NCBI GenBank assembly: GCA_014706385.1
Contig: JACGZH010000008.1
Location: forward strand, 682,001 to 746,000
Length of the DNA: 64,000 bases
Reading direction: 5' to 3'
From: Phaffia rhodozyma
Lineage: Eukaryota; Basidiomycota; Tremellomycetes; Cystofilobasidiales; Mrakiaceae
The translations under genes were made by a program, and so were the position numbers. Within the stretch, counting starts at the first letter, position 1. Every line of letters begins with the position of its first letter. The notes beneath the pieces are model-generated. The model was not told the DNA's origin and searched no databases. It saw nothing but the letters and a program-made list of their open reading frames with translations. Shown piece by piece: positions 51,802 through 63,100 of this stretch.

Positions 51802-52475
51802 TCAACCACCATCTTCTACTTCTTGCTTCACCTCTGGGGTCAGCTCACGAGCTCCCACTCGACCACCAAGACCGCCTTTGTCTCTCAGATACTCGAACGT
51901 CTCTCTCGGAAGCGGCTTGGTGAGTAAGTCTGCCGGCAGGTCCTTTGTCTTGACCCATCCGAGGTCAAGGATGCCTTGTCTGTACATGTCCCTCGCGTAC
52001 TTGTACGGGACATCGATGTGTTTCGTTTTGTTGTGTAGCTGACCGCTTCTGACACTCGCTATGGCTCCTTGGTTGCCAGTCTTGGCGACGATGGTCGGAA
52101 CAGAATAACCGAGCTGGTGGAGAAGCGACCGGACCCAGACGACCTGCGAGGCTCCGTTCGAGAGAGCTATGTATTCCGACTCCCAGGACGACTTGGTGAT
52201 CGATGGTATGCGCTTGCTTTTCCAGTAGACCAGAGCTCCAAACACATAGATCATGATCCCAGTAACTGATTTTCTTGACGCCTTGTCTTCAGCATAGTCC
52301 GAGTCGGTGTAGAGCTCGATTGGCGAGACGGATGGGGAGGACTTTTGGCCGATGGTGAGTGTGAACTCCATTGTGCATGCGAGATAGGCGAGGACTTGCT
52401 GAGCGGAGTGCCAGTGTGTTTTGTTTGGGTTGGAACAGTACCGAGAAAGCACACCGACTGAGAAGGCTATATCAT
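51802..52475 (-). pseudogene. Ty1/copia polyprotein fragment (end of RT and RNase H)
   Basis: The minus-strand frame begins in the copia motif YDIAFSVGVLSRYCSNP and continues through the RNase H landmarks ELYTDSDYAEDKASRKSVTG, SITKSSWESEYIALSNGASQ and KHIDVPYKYARDMYRQGILD to the end of Pol. It lacks Gag, protease, integrase and most of reverse transcriptase. It stops abruptly upstream at the edge of the foldback. The first codons continue exactly where the plus-strand fragment at 53,653-55,077 ends. It is related to but clearly diverged from the intact copy at 55,459-59,787. Confidence 0.9.
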
Positions 52476-52477
52476 AA

Positions 52478-53653
52478 CTATTGGATATAGCAGTCTAGAC
52501 ATCAATCATCGAGTGTTGCGCGTTAGTTGACTTTCCATCTCTTCGGTTTCTCCTTCAACATGTTATTTCATTTCTACATCATCATTATTTCACTTATCTC
52601 TCGTTTTATTTCCATTCTAGTTCATTTCCATCTTGCTTCTATATCATTTCCATCTTGGTGATCTCGTATATACAGTAGCTAGTTTCTTTTTCTTTTTTTC
52701 TTTTTCTTTCTGGTTCTCGCAATCAACTTGCTCACTGTGTGTGTGCACAATAGTTTGAGGGAATCAGGTGTGTTCTTTGTTGCTCAGTTTTCTTTCTTTC
52801 TTACTTTTCATAGTACATCGTATATCGAATCGACTTACTCACTTTGTGTGTGTACAATTGTTAGAGGGAATCAGAATTAGAGAATTAGAATCAGTTTATT
52901 TGAGGAATCCGATTCAGTGGAATCAGAAAACGGAACTAAGAGACTTTGGAATCAAAATCCACATCAGAAGTCAAGAGGATTGTGACCAGGGTGCTATTCA
53001 AGTGCCTTTCTTAATAAAATTAGGGAGCTCTTTGGGATATTTTTTTTGATAAAGTTGCTTGAACGAGAATCCGGTTCTTCTCTCCGACTAAGTTTCTGGT
53101 CTCTGATTCTCTCAATCGGGAATCTGTCTCGTCTTCTCTATTGTTTCTCGGAGACAGCCGATTCGTTTAGGCAATGGAATCTAATTCTAGTTCTAATTCT
53201 CTGATCCCCTGATTCTCTAGTTCTCTCAAACTATTGTGCACACACATAGTGAGTAAGTTGATTGATATACTATGAAGTATGGAAGCAAGAAAGAAAGGGA
53301 GAAAGAGATAAAACTAAGTGACAAAGAACACACCTGATTCTCTCAACAAGAATACACACACAGAGTGAGTAAGTTGATTGAGAGAACCAGAAAGAAGAAA
53401 GGAAAAGGAAACAAAGTAGCTACTGTATATACAAGATCACCAAGATGCAAACGAAAGAGAAACGAGATGGAAGCAAGATAGAAAGAAAGTAGAACGGAAA
53501 TAAAACGAGACAGAAGTGAAATAAAGATGATGTAGAAAAATAGAAATGATGTAGAGATGAAATAAAATGTTGAAGGAGAAAGCAAAGAGATAGAAAAGTG
53601 AACCAACTCGCATCACTTTACGGTTGATGTCTAGACTGCTATATCCAATAATG
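52478..53653. repeat. foldback: two inverted arms of about 400 bp
   Basis: The left arm (52,478 to about 52,870) and the right arm (53,653 back to about 53,226) are imperfect inverted copies. Both outer ends read TATTGGATATAGCAGTCTAG and continue collinearly through CTCCTTCAACAT, ATATACAGTAGCTA and GGTGTGTTCTTTG. Each arm also contains an internal tandem motif with ACTCACT(G/T)TGTGTGTG. The spacer of about 350 bp is partly self-complementary too (AGAATTAGAGAATTAG against CTAATTCTAGTTCTAATTCT). No protein is encoded. It may be a foldback or non-autonomous terminal-inverted-repeat element, or two LTR-like units in opposite orientation. Confidence 0.8.
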
Positions 53654-55077
53654 ATGGAGAAGGAATAGGAGAAATAGGAGAAATAGGAGAAATAGAAGGA
53701 ACCACACTTACGGATGATGGACAATCAGTAATAGCTGATGGAAATACGCAGGATGCAGACGAATCATTTGAGATCCAAGTCGAACCCAGACCAAGAACAC
53801 CAGAGCTGATTCCGCCGATCAGACATCAGTATGTGATGTCGGATGACGAGATTGTGGATGACGACAGTGAGAGTGAGACTGATGGAAGAACTAGAGTTGG
53901 AAGGAACAAAAGCAGAAGGATCAGTCCCGTTGATGGACAACAAGCAGAAGCAGAAGACGCAGAAGAAGCAGACGACGCAGAAGAAGCCGAAGATGAGAGA
54001 AACGTACGTGACTTCTTGCTAGACTCGCCCACTCCAGTGGGAGCATTGCGCCCAACAGGACAGACCACCACTCCGTTCCGGCTGGGAAGTCATCAGGCAA
54101 ACATCCTGATCGACATCGGATCCAGAACCCTTCCATCCTCACCACCAAAGACATACAAAGCCGCAATGAGCGGACCTTTCCGAGCAGAGTGGGAGGAGGA
54201 GATGAAGGCAGAGATGGACCAGTTCGACAAGCTGGATGTATGGAAGATCAAGCCGGATGATGGTCGACCGAAGGAAGTGATCTCTGGAAGATGGGTGTAC
54301 ACATGTGGTCCGTCAGCCGAGAAGGGAAAGGTCAAGCTCAAGGCAAGATGGGTGACGCGTGGGTTCGAGCAGCGCGAAGGCACGTTCGGAGACACGTACT
54401 CACCCGTTGCTGACGGCACATCCCGGCGCATTTTTCTTGCTATCGTCACCAGAGAGGATCTCACTATCTGACAGGGCGACGTCAAGACTGCGTTTTTGTA
54501 TGCTACTCTTGATCAGCCGGTTTGGATGGTGCCGCCTCCGGCCTATGTATCATCGGGGGACAAGCTATGCTACGTATCCAAAGCGATCTATGGCCTTCGT
54601 CAGTCACCGAAGGCGTTTTACGATCGTCTCGCTTGTTTTCTCAACACGATCGGACTCACAGCAACCGAAGCTGACAGTTGTTTGTTTACCGGTGAGCGAG
54701 ACGACCGGAAAGTGTACTTGATGTTGTACGTCGACGGCTTTGTCGTCGCTGGATCAGAAAAGGCAGTCGACGAGGTGTTCTCCGAGATCGGAACCGAGTC
54801 TGAGATCGACGACCGGGGCGATCTTGACCCACGGTCGCTACTGGGGATGGAGTTTGCGAGAGATCGAAAAGGCAAAACGATCAGCGTCTCTCAGAAGGCG
54901 TATATCGAGGAAGTACTCGACCGGTTTGACGCTTCTCACATCGTTCCCCGTCGGATCCCGATGCAATCTGATCTCCAGTTGTGGACGTCGGACACACCGA
55001 GACCAGACGGCGAGCTCCAGAAAAGGTATCAAGAGTTGATAGGATGTCTGACTTACCTCGTGACTTGTACGAAATAT
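53653..55077 (+). pseudogene. Ty1/copia polyprotein fragment (linker and reverse transcriptase), with stop
   Basis: An open frame begins right at the foldback edge. It encodes an acidic linker with a GEIGEIGEI repeat, then copia landmarks HQANILIDIGSRTLPSSPP, SGPFRAEWEEEMKAEMDQFD, SPVADGTSRRIFL and LTYLVTCTKY. The catalytic YVDD box is present as YVDG (near 54,727), so one active-site Asp is altered. An in-frame TGA at about 54,470 replaces the CGA present in the intact copy. Gag, protease and integrase are missing, and the frame ends at 55,077 just before the DIA-S motif. It is a dead remnant. Confidence 0.9.
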
Positions 55078-55458
55078 TGATAAAATCAGTGAGCACTTTT
55101 GTATGAATTTTGTTGAAATATACAGTATGATTTCCTTGTTCCTTGTTCCTGGTTCACAGTTTCATGTTACCCTGTCTTGGCAGCTCCACAGTTTCAGGTT
55201 CCCCTGTCTTGGCGTTTCTATCTTTAGAACCTGTACTTTAGCCGCCATCTTTTACAACCGTCTTCCACATTTTCCAGTCTATATGAGCCCCTCCTTTTCC
55301 ATCTCATCTTTTCTTTCCTCAGTCTTCACCAGATACGCAATCTGTGATACTGAGTGTTGTATTTTTGGTATCATTTCATACAGATTGCTGTGGAGATTCT
55401 TAAGAGATTAAGAGTCTGAGTAATCTACGTGCTCATCAACAAACATACTCATCACAAC
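55078..55458 (+). other. leader region upstream of the intact copia ORF
   Basis: 381 bp between the dead fragment and the intact Gag-Pol start. It should contain the 5' LTR end, primer-binding site and leader. I see an internal direct repeat (ACAGTTTCA...CCCTGTCTTGGC twice, near 55,157-55,214) and a TGTTGAAATA sequence near 55,112, but no match to the putative 3' LTR start at 60,105 and no clear tRNA-complementary site. Confidence 0.4.
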
Positions 55459-58400
55459 ATGTCTAACAACGTCATCCAGTCCGTCCAGCCGGACCCACCT
55501 CCACCAGCCGTTCCCCTCCATCGGGACATCCGCAACACCATGTTCAACAACATCACCCGGCTAGCATCTCCTCATTCACCCGACGTCAACTACAACATGT
55601 GGGAGCGTCGACTGGAGTCAGCCCTGGACGACATGCGTATATGGGACGTCGTCATCGGCAAACGAACTCGGCCAAGCGTCGCCTATCCAACCGCAAAACA
55701 AGCATGGGGCGTCGATGACAAGGTCGCCAGGAACTTCATCATCTCTGTTCTCGCCGACTCCGAAGGCGAACGGGTCACCAAGTGCACCACCGCCAAACAA
55801 CAGCTCGATGTGCTCCGATCGGCCCATCTTAAGCGAGGCACGACTGGTGTCCTCCAGCTACTAAGTACACTCTGGGATGCTCGCCTCGAAAACTCGACCG
55901 ATCTCCGGGCCAGCATAGATAGCGTGTTCCGACAGGTCAGTCTCATCCGCCAGATCACCGGAGACAGCATCACCGTCGACGAACTGGCAGGCCTTCTACT
56001 TCTGCGGATGCTTCCGAAGACCATCCAAGGCGAGACTCTGGTATCCAACATACAGGCCCAGGTCGGCACAGACGCTCACGGAACCCCCAGGCCGCTCACT
56101 CTTGACTTTGTGGCCGATCGAATCCTGGACAACAAGGACATACAGTCAACAGCGATGGCGAACTGCCAGAACCAGCAGCCTCACTCGGCCATGGCAGTGA
56201 CTCCACCGATGGTCCATTGTCTGTACTGCGGCCAGTCGTCTCACTACGCGGCTGACTGCCCGAAACAACCTCGATCATACAACCCCAAGGCAACCGAAGG
56301 CAAGACTCGGTCGAACAGATACTGTGACTTTCATCGGTCATCCGGGCACAACACATCCGAGTGCTTCGCCAAGGACCAACACTCCTCCGGCAAGACATAC
56401 TCCAGACCACAGGCCAATGTCGTACTCGGCCGGAACCAAGTCGAGTCACCTCAATCGTACGCGCTTTCCCTCCTCTGTCCGAGCTTGAGCCACCCGTTCA
56501 CCTTCCTTCTTGACACTGGCTGCACACAGACCTGCGTCAATGACCGATCGCTCTTCACCACCTACGAGCCATACACCGACGAGCTCTTCGTTGCGAGTGG
56601 TGCGTCTCTAGGTGTCGTTGGCAAAGGAACGGTGAACGTGGTAAGTCAGTCTCGCTCGGACGGTCAGCAGGTCGAGGTATCATTTAGTAACGTATGGCAT
56701 GTCCCCCTCTTGTCATCCACCATTCTAGTCTCCCTCGGTCAGATCTGCCAGACCGATGGGATCACCTTCACCGGCAACAGAGAGGAGATCGTGATCAGTG
56801 ACCAGACCGGGCCTTTCTTTACTGCGTCTGCATACAGCAGGAACCTGTGGGCTCTTGATGTCACTGTGCGATCTCCGACTGCTGTTGCTCACCTGGTCAC
56901 CAGCCAGGTGAACAAAGAGATTGATCTGCTTCATCGTCGAATGGGCCACCTTTGTTGTATGTCTATGTATGCTCTTGTCAAGTCAAACCCAGAGGTGCTC
57001 AACAAGTCCATCACTTCACAGGACATCAAACGATATTATGACAGCGAGTTCTGCGTGCCCTGTGTCACATCACGACAGCACCGCATGTCCTTCTCAGCGT
57101 CCAGTACCGTCATCAGCCAGCCTCTTCAGCTTGTCCACACCGACATCCAAGGTCCAATGCCCCATACATCTCTTGGCGGTGCCCGCTACATGCTTACCAT
57201 GGTAGACGTGTACACCGAATACCACTGGGCCTGGGCGACCAAGTCGAAGAGCGATGCTGCCGGAGCCATCAAGGACTGGATCATGCAGGTCGAGCGCCAG
57301 ACAAGTCACCGAGTCGTCACCATCCGCAGCGACAACGGCGGGGAGTACATGTCGAACGACTTCACGTCTTGGCTCACCTCTCTCGGCATCACTCAGCAGC
57401 CGTCCATCCCTGACACTCCCCAGCAGAATGGTAAGGCCGAACGGACGAACCGGACGATCGAGGAGAAGATCACCGCCCTTCTCATGGAGTACGGCCTTCC
57501 TGGCTCGTTCTGGGCCGAAGCGTTGACATATGCACTCTATGTTCTCGCTCGGACCGTGCGACCATCGACTGGCAAGACCCGCTATGAACACTGGCATGGC
57601 CGACCTGCAACATACGATCGGATCCATGTCTTTGGCTGCACTGCTTTTGCACACAATCCAAAACACAAGAAGCACCAGTCAAAGTCGACCCCGTGCTGGT
57701 TCATCAGCCCGTCCGAGGATAGCTTTGGCAAGCAGGCCTACCGTCTCGTCCATAAGCGGAACGTCCAGAAGGTCATATACTCCCGGAACGTCATCTTCGC
57801 AGAGGACTGGACCATGCGAACTGCACATCAGTACGGCCAGGACAACTACAGTCAGTCCAAGACACTTCCTGCTGCTGGTAGATCACTTCCGCTATGGACT
57901 CCAGACCTAACCGATCCTCCTTCTGCGCTACCTCAGGACATCCCTTCCGAGCCACTCGGTCGCGTGGATGATGAGTCTACCGAAGGCCACTCAGCTGATG
58001 TGAGCGGCGTTGACAAAAGCACGGCTGATGACCATCAGTTCGTGATCTCTGAAGACGAGACCGACGACGGTGAAAATGCCGAGGACACACATGCTCTTCC
58101 ACGCACTCATCTCCGTCCACTTCTTCTCCGACGATCATCACGGCTTTCTCGTACTCTGCCTCAGGCCAACATCCTGATTGACATCGGCACACGCCAGCTT
58201 CCATCCACACCTCCAGCCACTTACTGTCAAGCTGTCAGTGGTCCCTTCCGAGTAGAGTGGGAGGCGGCGATGAAGGCCGAGATGGACCTGTTCGAGAAGC
58301 TCCGCGTGTGGACCATCAGAAAGGCCGACAGCAAGGCTACCGAGGTCGTGTCTGGTCGATGGGACTTCACTTGTTCATCGACGGCCATCAGTCACGAGGC

Positions 58401-59787
58401 CAAGTTCAAGGCCAGATGGGTCGCCCGGGGGTTCAAGCAGCGCGAAGGCACGTTCGGAGACACGTACTCACCCGTTGCTGACGGCACATCCCGGCGCATT
58501 TTTCTTTCCATCATCGCGAACGAAGACCTCACTATCCGACAAGGTGACGTCAAGACTGCATTCCTATACGCCAAGCTGGATGAACCGATCTGGATGACGC
58601 CTCCTCCGGGATATGCAGCAGCGAATGACGAGCTGTGCTATGTGACGAATGCAATCTATGGTCTGCGTCAGTCTCCGAAAGCGTTCTATGACCGGATGGC
58701 AGTGTTTCTGCAAACAATTGGACTTACCCCGATCGAAGCTGATAACTGTATCTTTATTGGCGAACGATACAGAACAAGGGTCATGCTCATGCTTTATGTT
58801 GATGATTTTGTAGTGGCAGGCACAGATAGAGCGGTTGCCGACGTGTTTGATGATATTGGCCGAGAGTTCGAAGTTGACGATAGAGGTGATCTCAACCCGG
58901 GGTCGCTACTAGGGATGGAGTTCACCAGAGATAGATCAAACGGGACGATCAGCATCTCTCAGAAGTCATACATCGAGGACGTACTCGACCGGTTTGACTC
59001 GACCTCGATCACCCCTCGCCGGATCCCGATGCAGCCTGACCTCCAGCTATGGGAGTCAGACGCACCGAAACCAAACGAAGGGCTCCAGAAGCGATATCAG
59101 GAACTAGTGGGATGTTTGACTTACCTGGTGACGTGCACGAGGTATGATATCGCTTATTCGGTCGGAGTGCTTGCCCGTTTCTGTTCGAACCCTGCACAAG
59201 TCCATATGGAAGCAGCTCAGCGGGTGTTGGCCTATCTAGCATGCACAAAGCAGTTTGCACTCACCATCGGAGGGAAAGCAAGCAAGATGCGACCGGCAAT
59301 CGAGCTGTTCACCGACTCGGATCATGCTGGTGACAAAGAAACAAGAAAGTCAGTCACGGGGATCATGGTCTTCGTGTTTGGAGCTCTTGTTTACTGGAAA
59401 AGCAAGAAGATACCTTCCATCACGAAATCATCATGGGAGTCCGAGTATGTGGCTCTGTCTCAAGGAGCATCTCAAGTCGTGTGGATTAGGATGCTGTTGG
59501 GACAGCTCGGCTACTCGATCCCGACTGCTGTTGCCAAGTCGGACAACCAAGGAGCGATTGCGTCAGTCAAGAGTGGTCAGCTCCATCACCGGTCGAAACA
59601 CATCGATGTGGGATACAAGTATGCGAGGGACTTACACAGAGAAGGCGTGCTGGACCTCGGATGGGTCCGAACGAACGAGATGCCGGCAGATATGCTGACG
59701 AAGGCGTTGCCGAGGGAGACGTACGAGCACCTGAGGCTCAAGGGAGGACTCCACGGTCGAGTCGGAGTCAGGAAGATGGACGAGTGA
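55459..59787 (+). mobile_element. Ty1/copia retrotransposon, uninterrupted Gag-Pol ORF
   Basis: A single frame of 1,442 codons starts at the ATG at 55459 (MSNNVIQSVQPDPPPP); an in-frame ATG at 55429 is less likely. Gag-like sequence ends in a zinc knuckle CLYCGQSSHYAADC (about 56,219-56,260). Protease has LLDTGCTQTC. Integrase has the HHCC zinc region (HRRMGHLCC ... CVPC) and the catalytic D, D, E set with RSDNGGEYMS and NGKAERTNRTIEEK. Reverse transcriptase has GDVKTAFLYAKLDEPIWM and an intact YVDDFVVAG. RNase H has ELFTDSDHAGDKETRKSVTG and KSSWESEYVAL. The order IN before RT defines Ty1/copia. All visible catalytic boxes are intact, so the proteins could be active, but I found no matching LTR pair. 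Confidence 0.95.
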
Positions 59788-59790
59788 ACG

Positions 59791-59816
59791 GATGGATGGA
59801 TGGATGGATGGATGGG
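59791..59816 (+). repeat. (GGAT)n microsatellite
   Basis: Six tandem GGAT-type units occur directly after the copia stop codon. Confidence 0.85.
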
Positions 59817-60095
59817 TCAACTGTCGAGAGAAGTAAAGAGGTGATGGTAGTGGCCGGGAGCAGAGAATGCAGTTGCAAGGCACGAGGTGAACAAGAGCGT
59901 TTCCCGTTGTGTCTTGAGTCGCGTCGAGTTTTCTACCTTGGTTTTCTTCATTTTCTTCATTTTCCTGATTTTCTCCTTTTTCTCGATTTTGCACTCTTCA
60001 TCTTTTTCCGCGCATTTCTTTCGTGCTACCGCATCTTTCACCTTTGCTTTCATCATCCCAACCGTCATTCATCATGTTTCATAAGCAGGAACAAT

Positions 60096-60104
60096 GAGTC
60101 GGAG
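60096..60104 (+). promoter_or_regulatory. candidate polypurine tract and 3' LTR start of the intact copia
   Basis: GAGTCGGAG is followed at 60,105 by TGTTGAGAGT, 317 bp past the Pol stop. The arrangement mirrors the GAGTGGGAG/TGTTGG junction of the minus-strand fragment, which lies 268 bp past its stop. The downstream sequence does not match the region upstream of the ORF, so the LTR assignment is tentative. Confidence 0.35.
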
Positions 60105-63100
60105 TGTTGAGAGTACTTGAGTTGTTGAGAAGACTTGGATCTGGTGCATTCGTTTCTGCTTGTCATCTACGTATCTCAGCCTTAGCTAGCGCACTCTGTC
60201 AGCTGGCGTACTTCTCTTCTTTTCCGTCCTCCTCTTTTTCTTTTTTGCTTTGTCTTTCCTGTTTTCTGTTTCTCCTTCCTTAGCATTTGCGATAACTGTT
60301 TCGTTGGTGCGAAGTCAAGAATTGTTTTTCTATTCTATTCCACAGCAACATGAAACCGTGTTTGCTGTTAATCTACTCGTTGCCTGCAACATGTTCTTTT
60401 TTAGACTCTTGTACATCAATTTTAGACATCGAACACTCCGCCAATTATGATAATAATTGGCTAAGAATGTTTGTTGCACGTTGCCGGCGATGCTGGGTTG
60501 CCAAATGCAGGTAGCCATTGCCATCGCAGTCACATCGCACACACAGGTTGGTTCATCTTGCGAACATCATGAAAACTTTTCTGTGTGGCATTTGTCACAG
60601 TAGCAAGAATATGTGCTCAAGTCGCTCATCTATGCTCATTTTGTGGTGTAGTTACCGGCAATCGATGATGATCTTACACTGGCGGCCGAGTAAGTCATAG
60701 CATTGCAGGACATGTGTCACCACTGATCTGTTCAACATCCAACTCATTGGGAAAAGGCACGAATGCAGCGCAAACGACCTTGCACACTCACAAGCTACCG
60801 CTCACTATGTCCATTGTGCAATCAAGGCGTTGAACTGTAATTGTCGGTATGTCATATACCGGGTTAACGTCGTAAGTATCACCATCTGCGCAAAGTTGTA
60901 TTTCATTTCGCTTTTCGTATTGTAATGAGGATGGTCGGAAGTACCTCAATCTGCAGGGAACAATGAAAAGAAAGATCTTTCGAGCCAGTACATCCAATTT
61001 GTCTTTCTTCGTAGAAGAAACAAATGCCCAACAGATCGATACATTTCTCTGATGCACAAACGGAAGAGACACACAAACCGGATCTGGCTGGGCCTTGAGC
61101 CTGAATGAGATTAGAACGGTAGCCGGGCATGATCATGTTTGGGCGCCAAACGAACAGTACAAATCACCGCTGACCATAGTTTGATGCATTGATTAGTCTT
61201 CCACACGAGTATGACAGAAAAATCGTATATGCACTTTCATCCGTTTCATGTTAGTTATGCATCCGACATGACTATACAAGCTCTACTACCTGCTGGTGAA
61301 TAGAAGTCTGTCAAGCCTAGCCATGGACCATCCACATCACAGGCTTGCTCGGTAGAAAAATACAGCAATCGCGACAAATGATGCCCATAAGCGATGATGT
61401 TATTCTTTCTTGGTTGATAGGCCGACCGTGCACCATGATGTTCCCATTGTCATGCTGTTAGTGGGCTGCAGGTACACATATTTATCCTTACAACAGCCAC
61501 TCTTATAATGAAGTCAACACGCATCACAAGTACTGACTCTATTTCAGTGAGAATTGAGACCCCGACGATCAGCCAGATCGCATAACTCAGCTGCGATTCT
61601 AAAAAGCGCTCTTGTGGCAAACAGATGGACTGACCCAGTACCAACTGCTGTCAGCAACCATCAGACGTACGAGTCTGATGGACGAGATGTACAGTAAAGG
61701 CTGAAAACTTTCGAGCCATCCAGGCTTTCAGTGTGTGATCGATAGACAAGATATCAGCAACTGGCTTGAATGACCCATTCTTCATGTTGAGACATGCTGC
61801 TGACGGCGACGACTACGACTGCTCTAACCGCCGTCACGACTATCCGCTCACTTTGCCTTCATCATATGTTGTGATATATACACCAGCTGGAGCGGCGTGT
61901 GCATCATATGCGTCAGCTGGTCCACAGCCAGAGATCACTGGAAAAGTGTGAGGCAACGTCAGGTAGTTACCGTGAAGTAGCTGCCGTGAGGTAGCTGCCG
62001 ACAGGTATAACGCGCCACATCTGTTGTTGATGGACACGCTTTATGCATGCCGTTGTGCGCATGCAATATGACGGTGGGATGCCAGTAGGTGCGTTGTTCA
62101 GGCGTCGGCTGTGGTTGCATTCTTGTGAATGCTTGCCGGTCTCAGTGCGATGGTCTTTCACACGTTTTCTCAGCTGCTGCAAAGTGGCTTTTGCGCCATC
62201 AGCGTGTATGAGAATCACTCGAAGGACCTCGAGCAACAAGCTGGTCTCACGATATGTGCGTCAACGCTGATCCCAAACACCATTGTGTACATGCCCGGCA
62301 CGAAGGCTCGTTTAGACAAGGACCACGTGCCCTCAGTGTCAATGCAATGGCGAAGCTCAGTGAACGCTGTCATGTTGCCGTGCGACACGCGCAATTCTTG
62401 CCTTTAGCAAGCTCTGACGATCTGAGCTGGAGAAATCTGCACACGACGGGGACGAACGACAGACACAGGCAAGAAGCCTCATCGGATATCTACATTCAGC
62501 TTTACGCCCTCACCGACTACAAGCCTGATGCCAGTCGCAGCGTGGCACAGCTTGTAATCTGTCGCGATGAGCATGCTCTGAGCGTGCATAACTACGACCC
62601 TGATGAGTAGCATGCTACTACTTTGTGAAGGACCAACACAGTCACGTATCAGAGCGCTAAGCATGAGTCGCCACGCTTTTGCATACGACATTGATGTCGA
62701 TAGCATGAGACATGCCATTTACGGCTCTCGGTACCCGCCATTACGTGATGTGCATGTGCAATTGTGCTGCAGAACATCGTCGATCTGATGAGCATAAGCC
62801 AGGAGGAAATAAGTGAACAACGTCAGACAAAGAAATATGAACGCGAGTGTACGATGCGGTCTGCTAAGTAGGAGGATGAGAGCGAACTCCACTGCGCACG
62901 GCATTGAGAGGAGGAAGGGGACATCCAGACCAGCTTGCAACGATCTCTCACAGATGCATCAGCCTCCTGTGTCCAGCGCCCAACATGCGAAACATCGACA
63001 TGGGTAGTCAGTACGAAGACAACTCCAGAATCTTTTCTTGGGCGTGCTTGCAACAATCAGTACACATCACCGCACCCGCCACCGAGCCATGATTGCCGCA

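Noticed and set aside
55078..60130. TGTTGAAATA near 55,112 and TGTTGAGAGT at 60,105 as an LTR pair
   Set aside because: Only the first six bases agree; the sequences that follow are unrelated by eye.
62129..62610. Overlapping open frames of 92 and 118 codons
   Set aside because: No motif, no splice partners, several competing frames on both strands; indistinguishable from chance.
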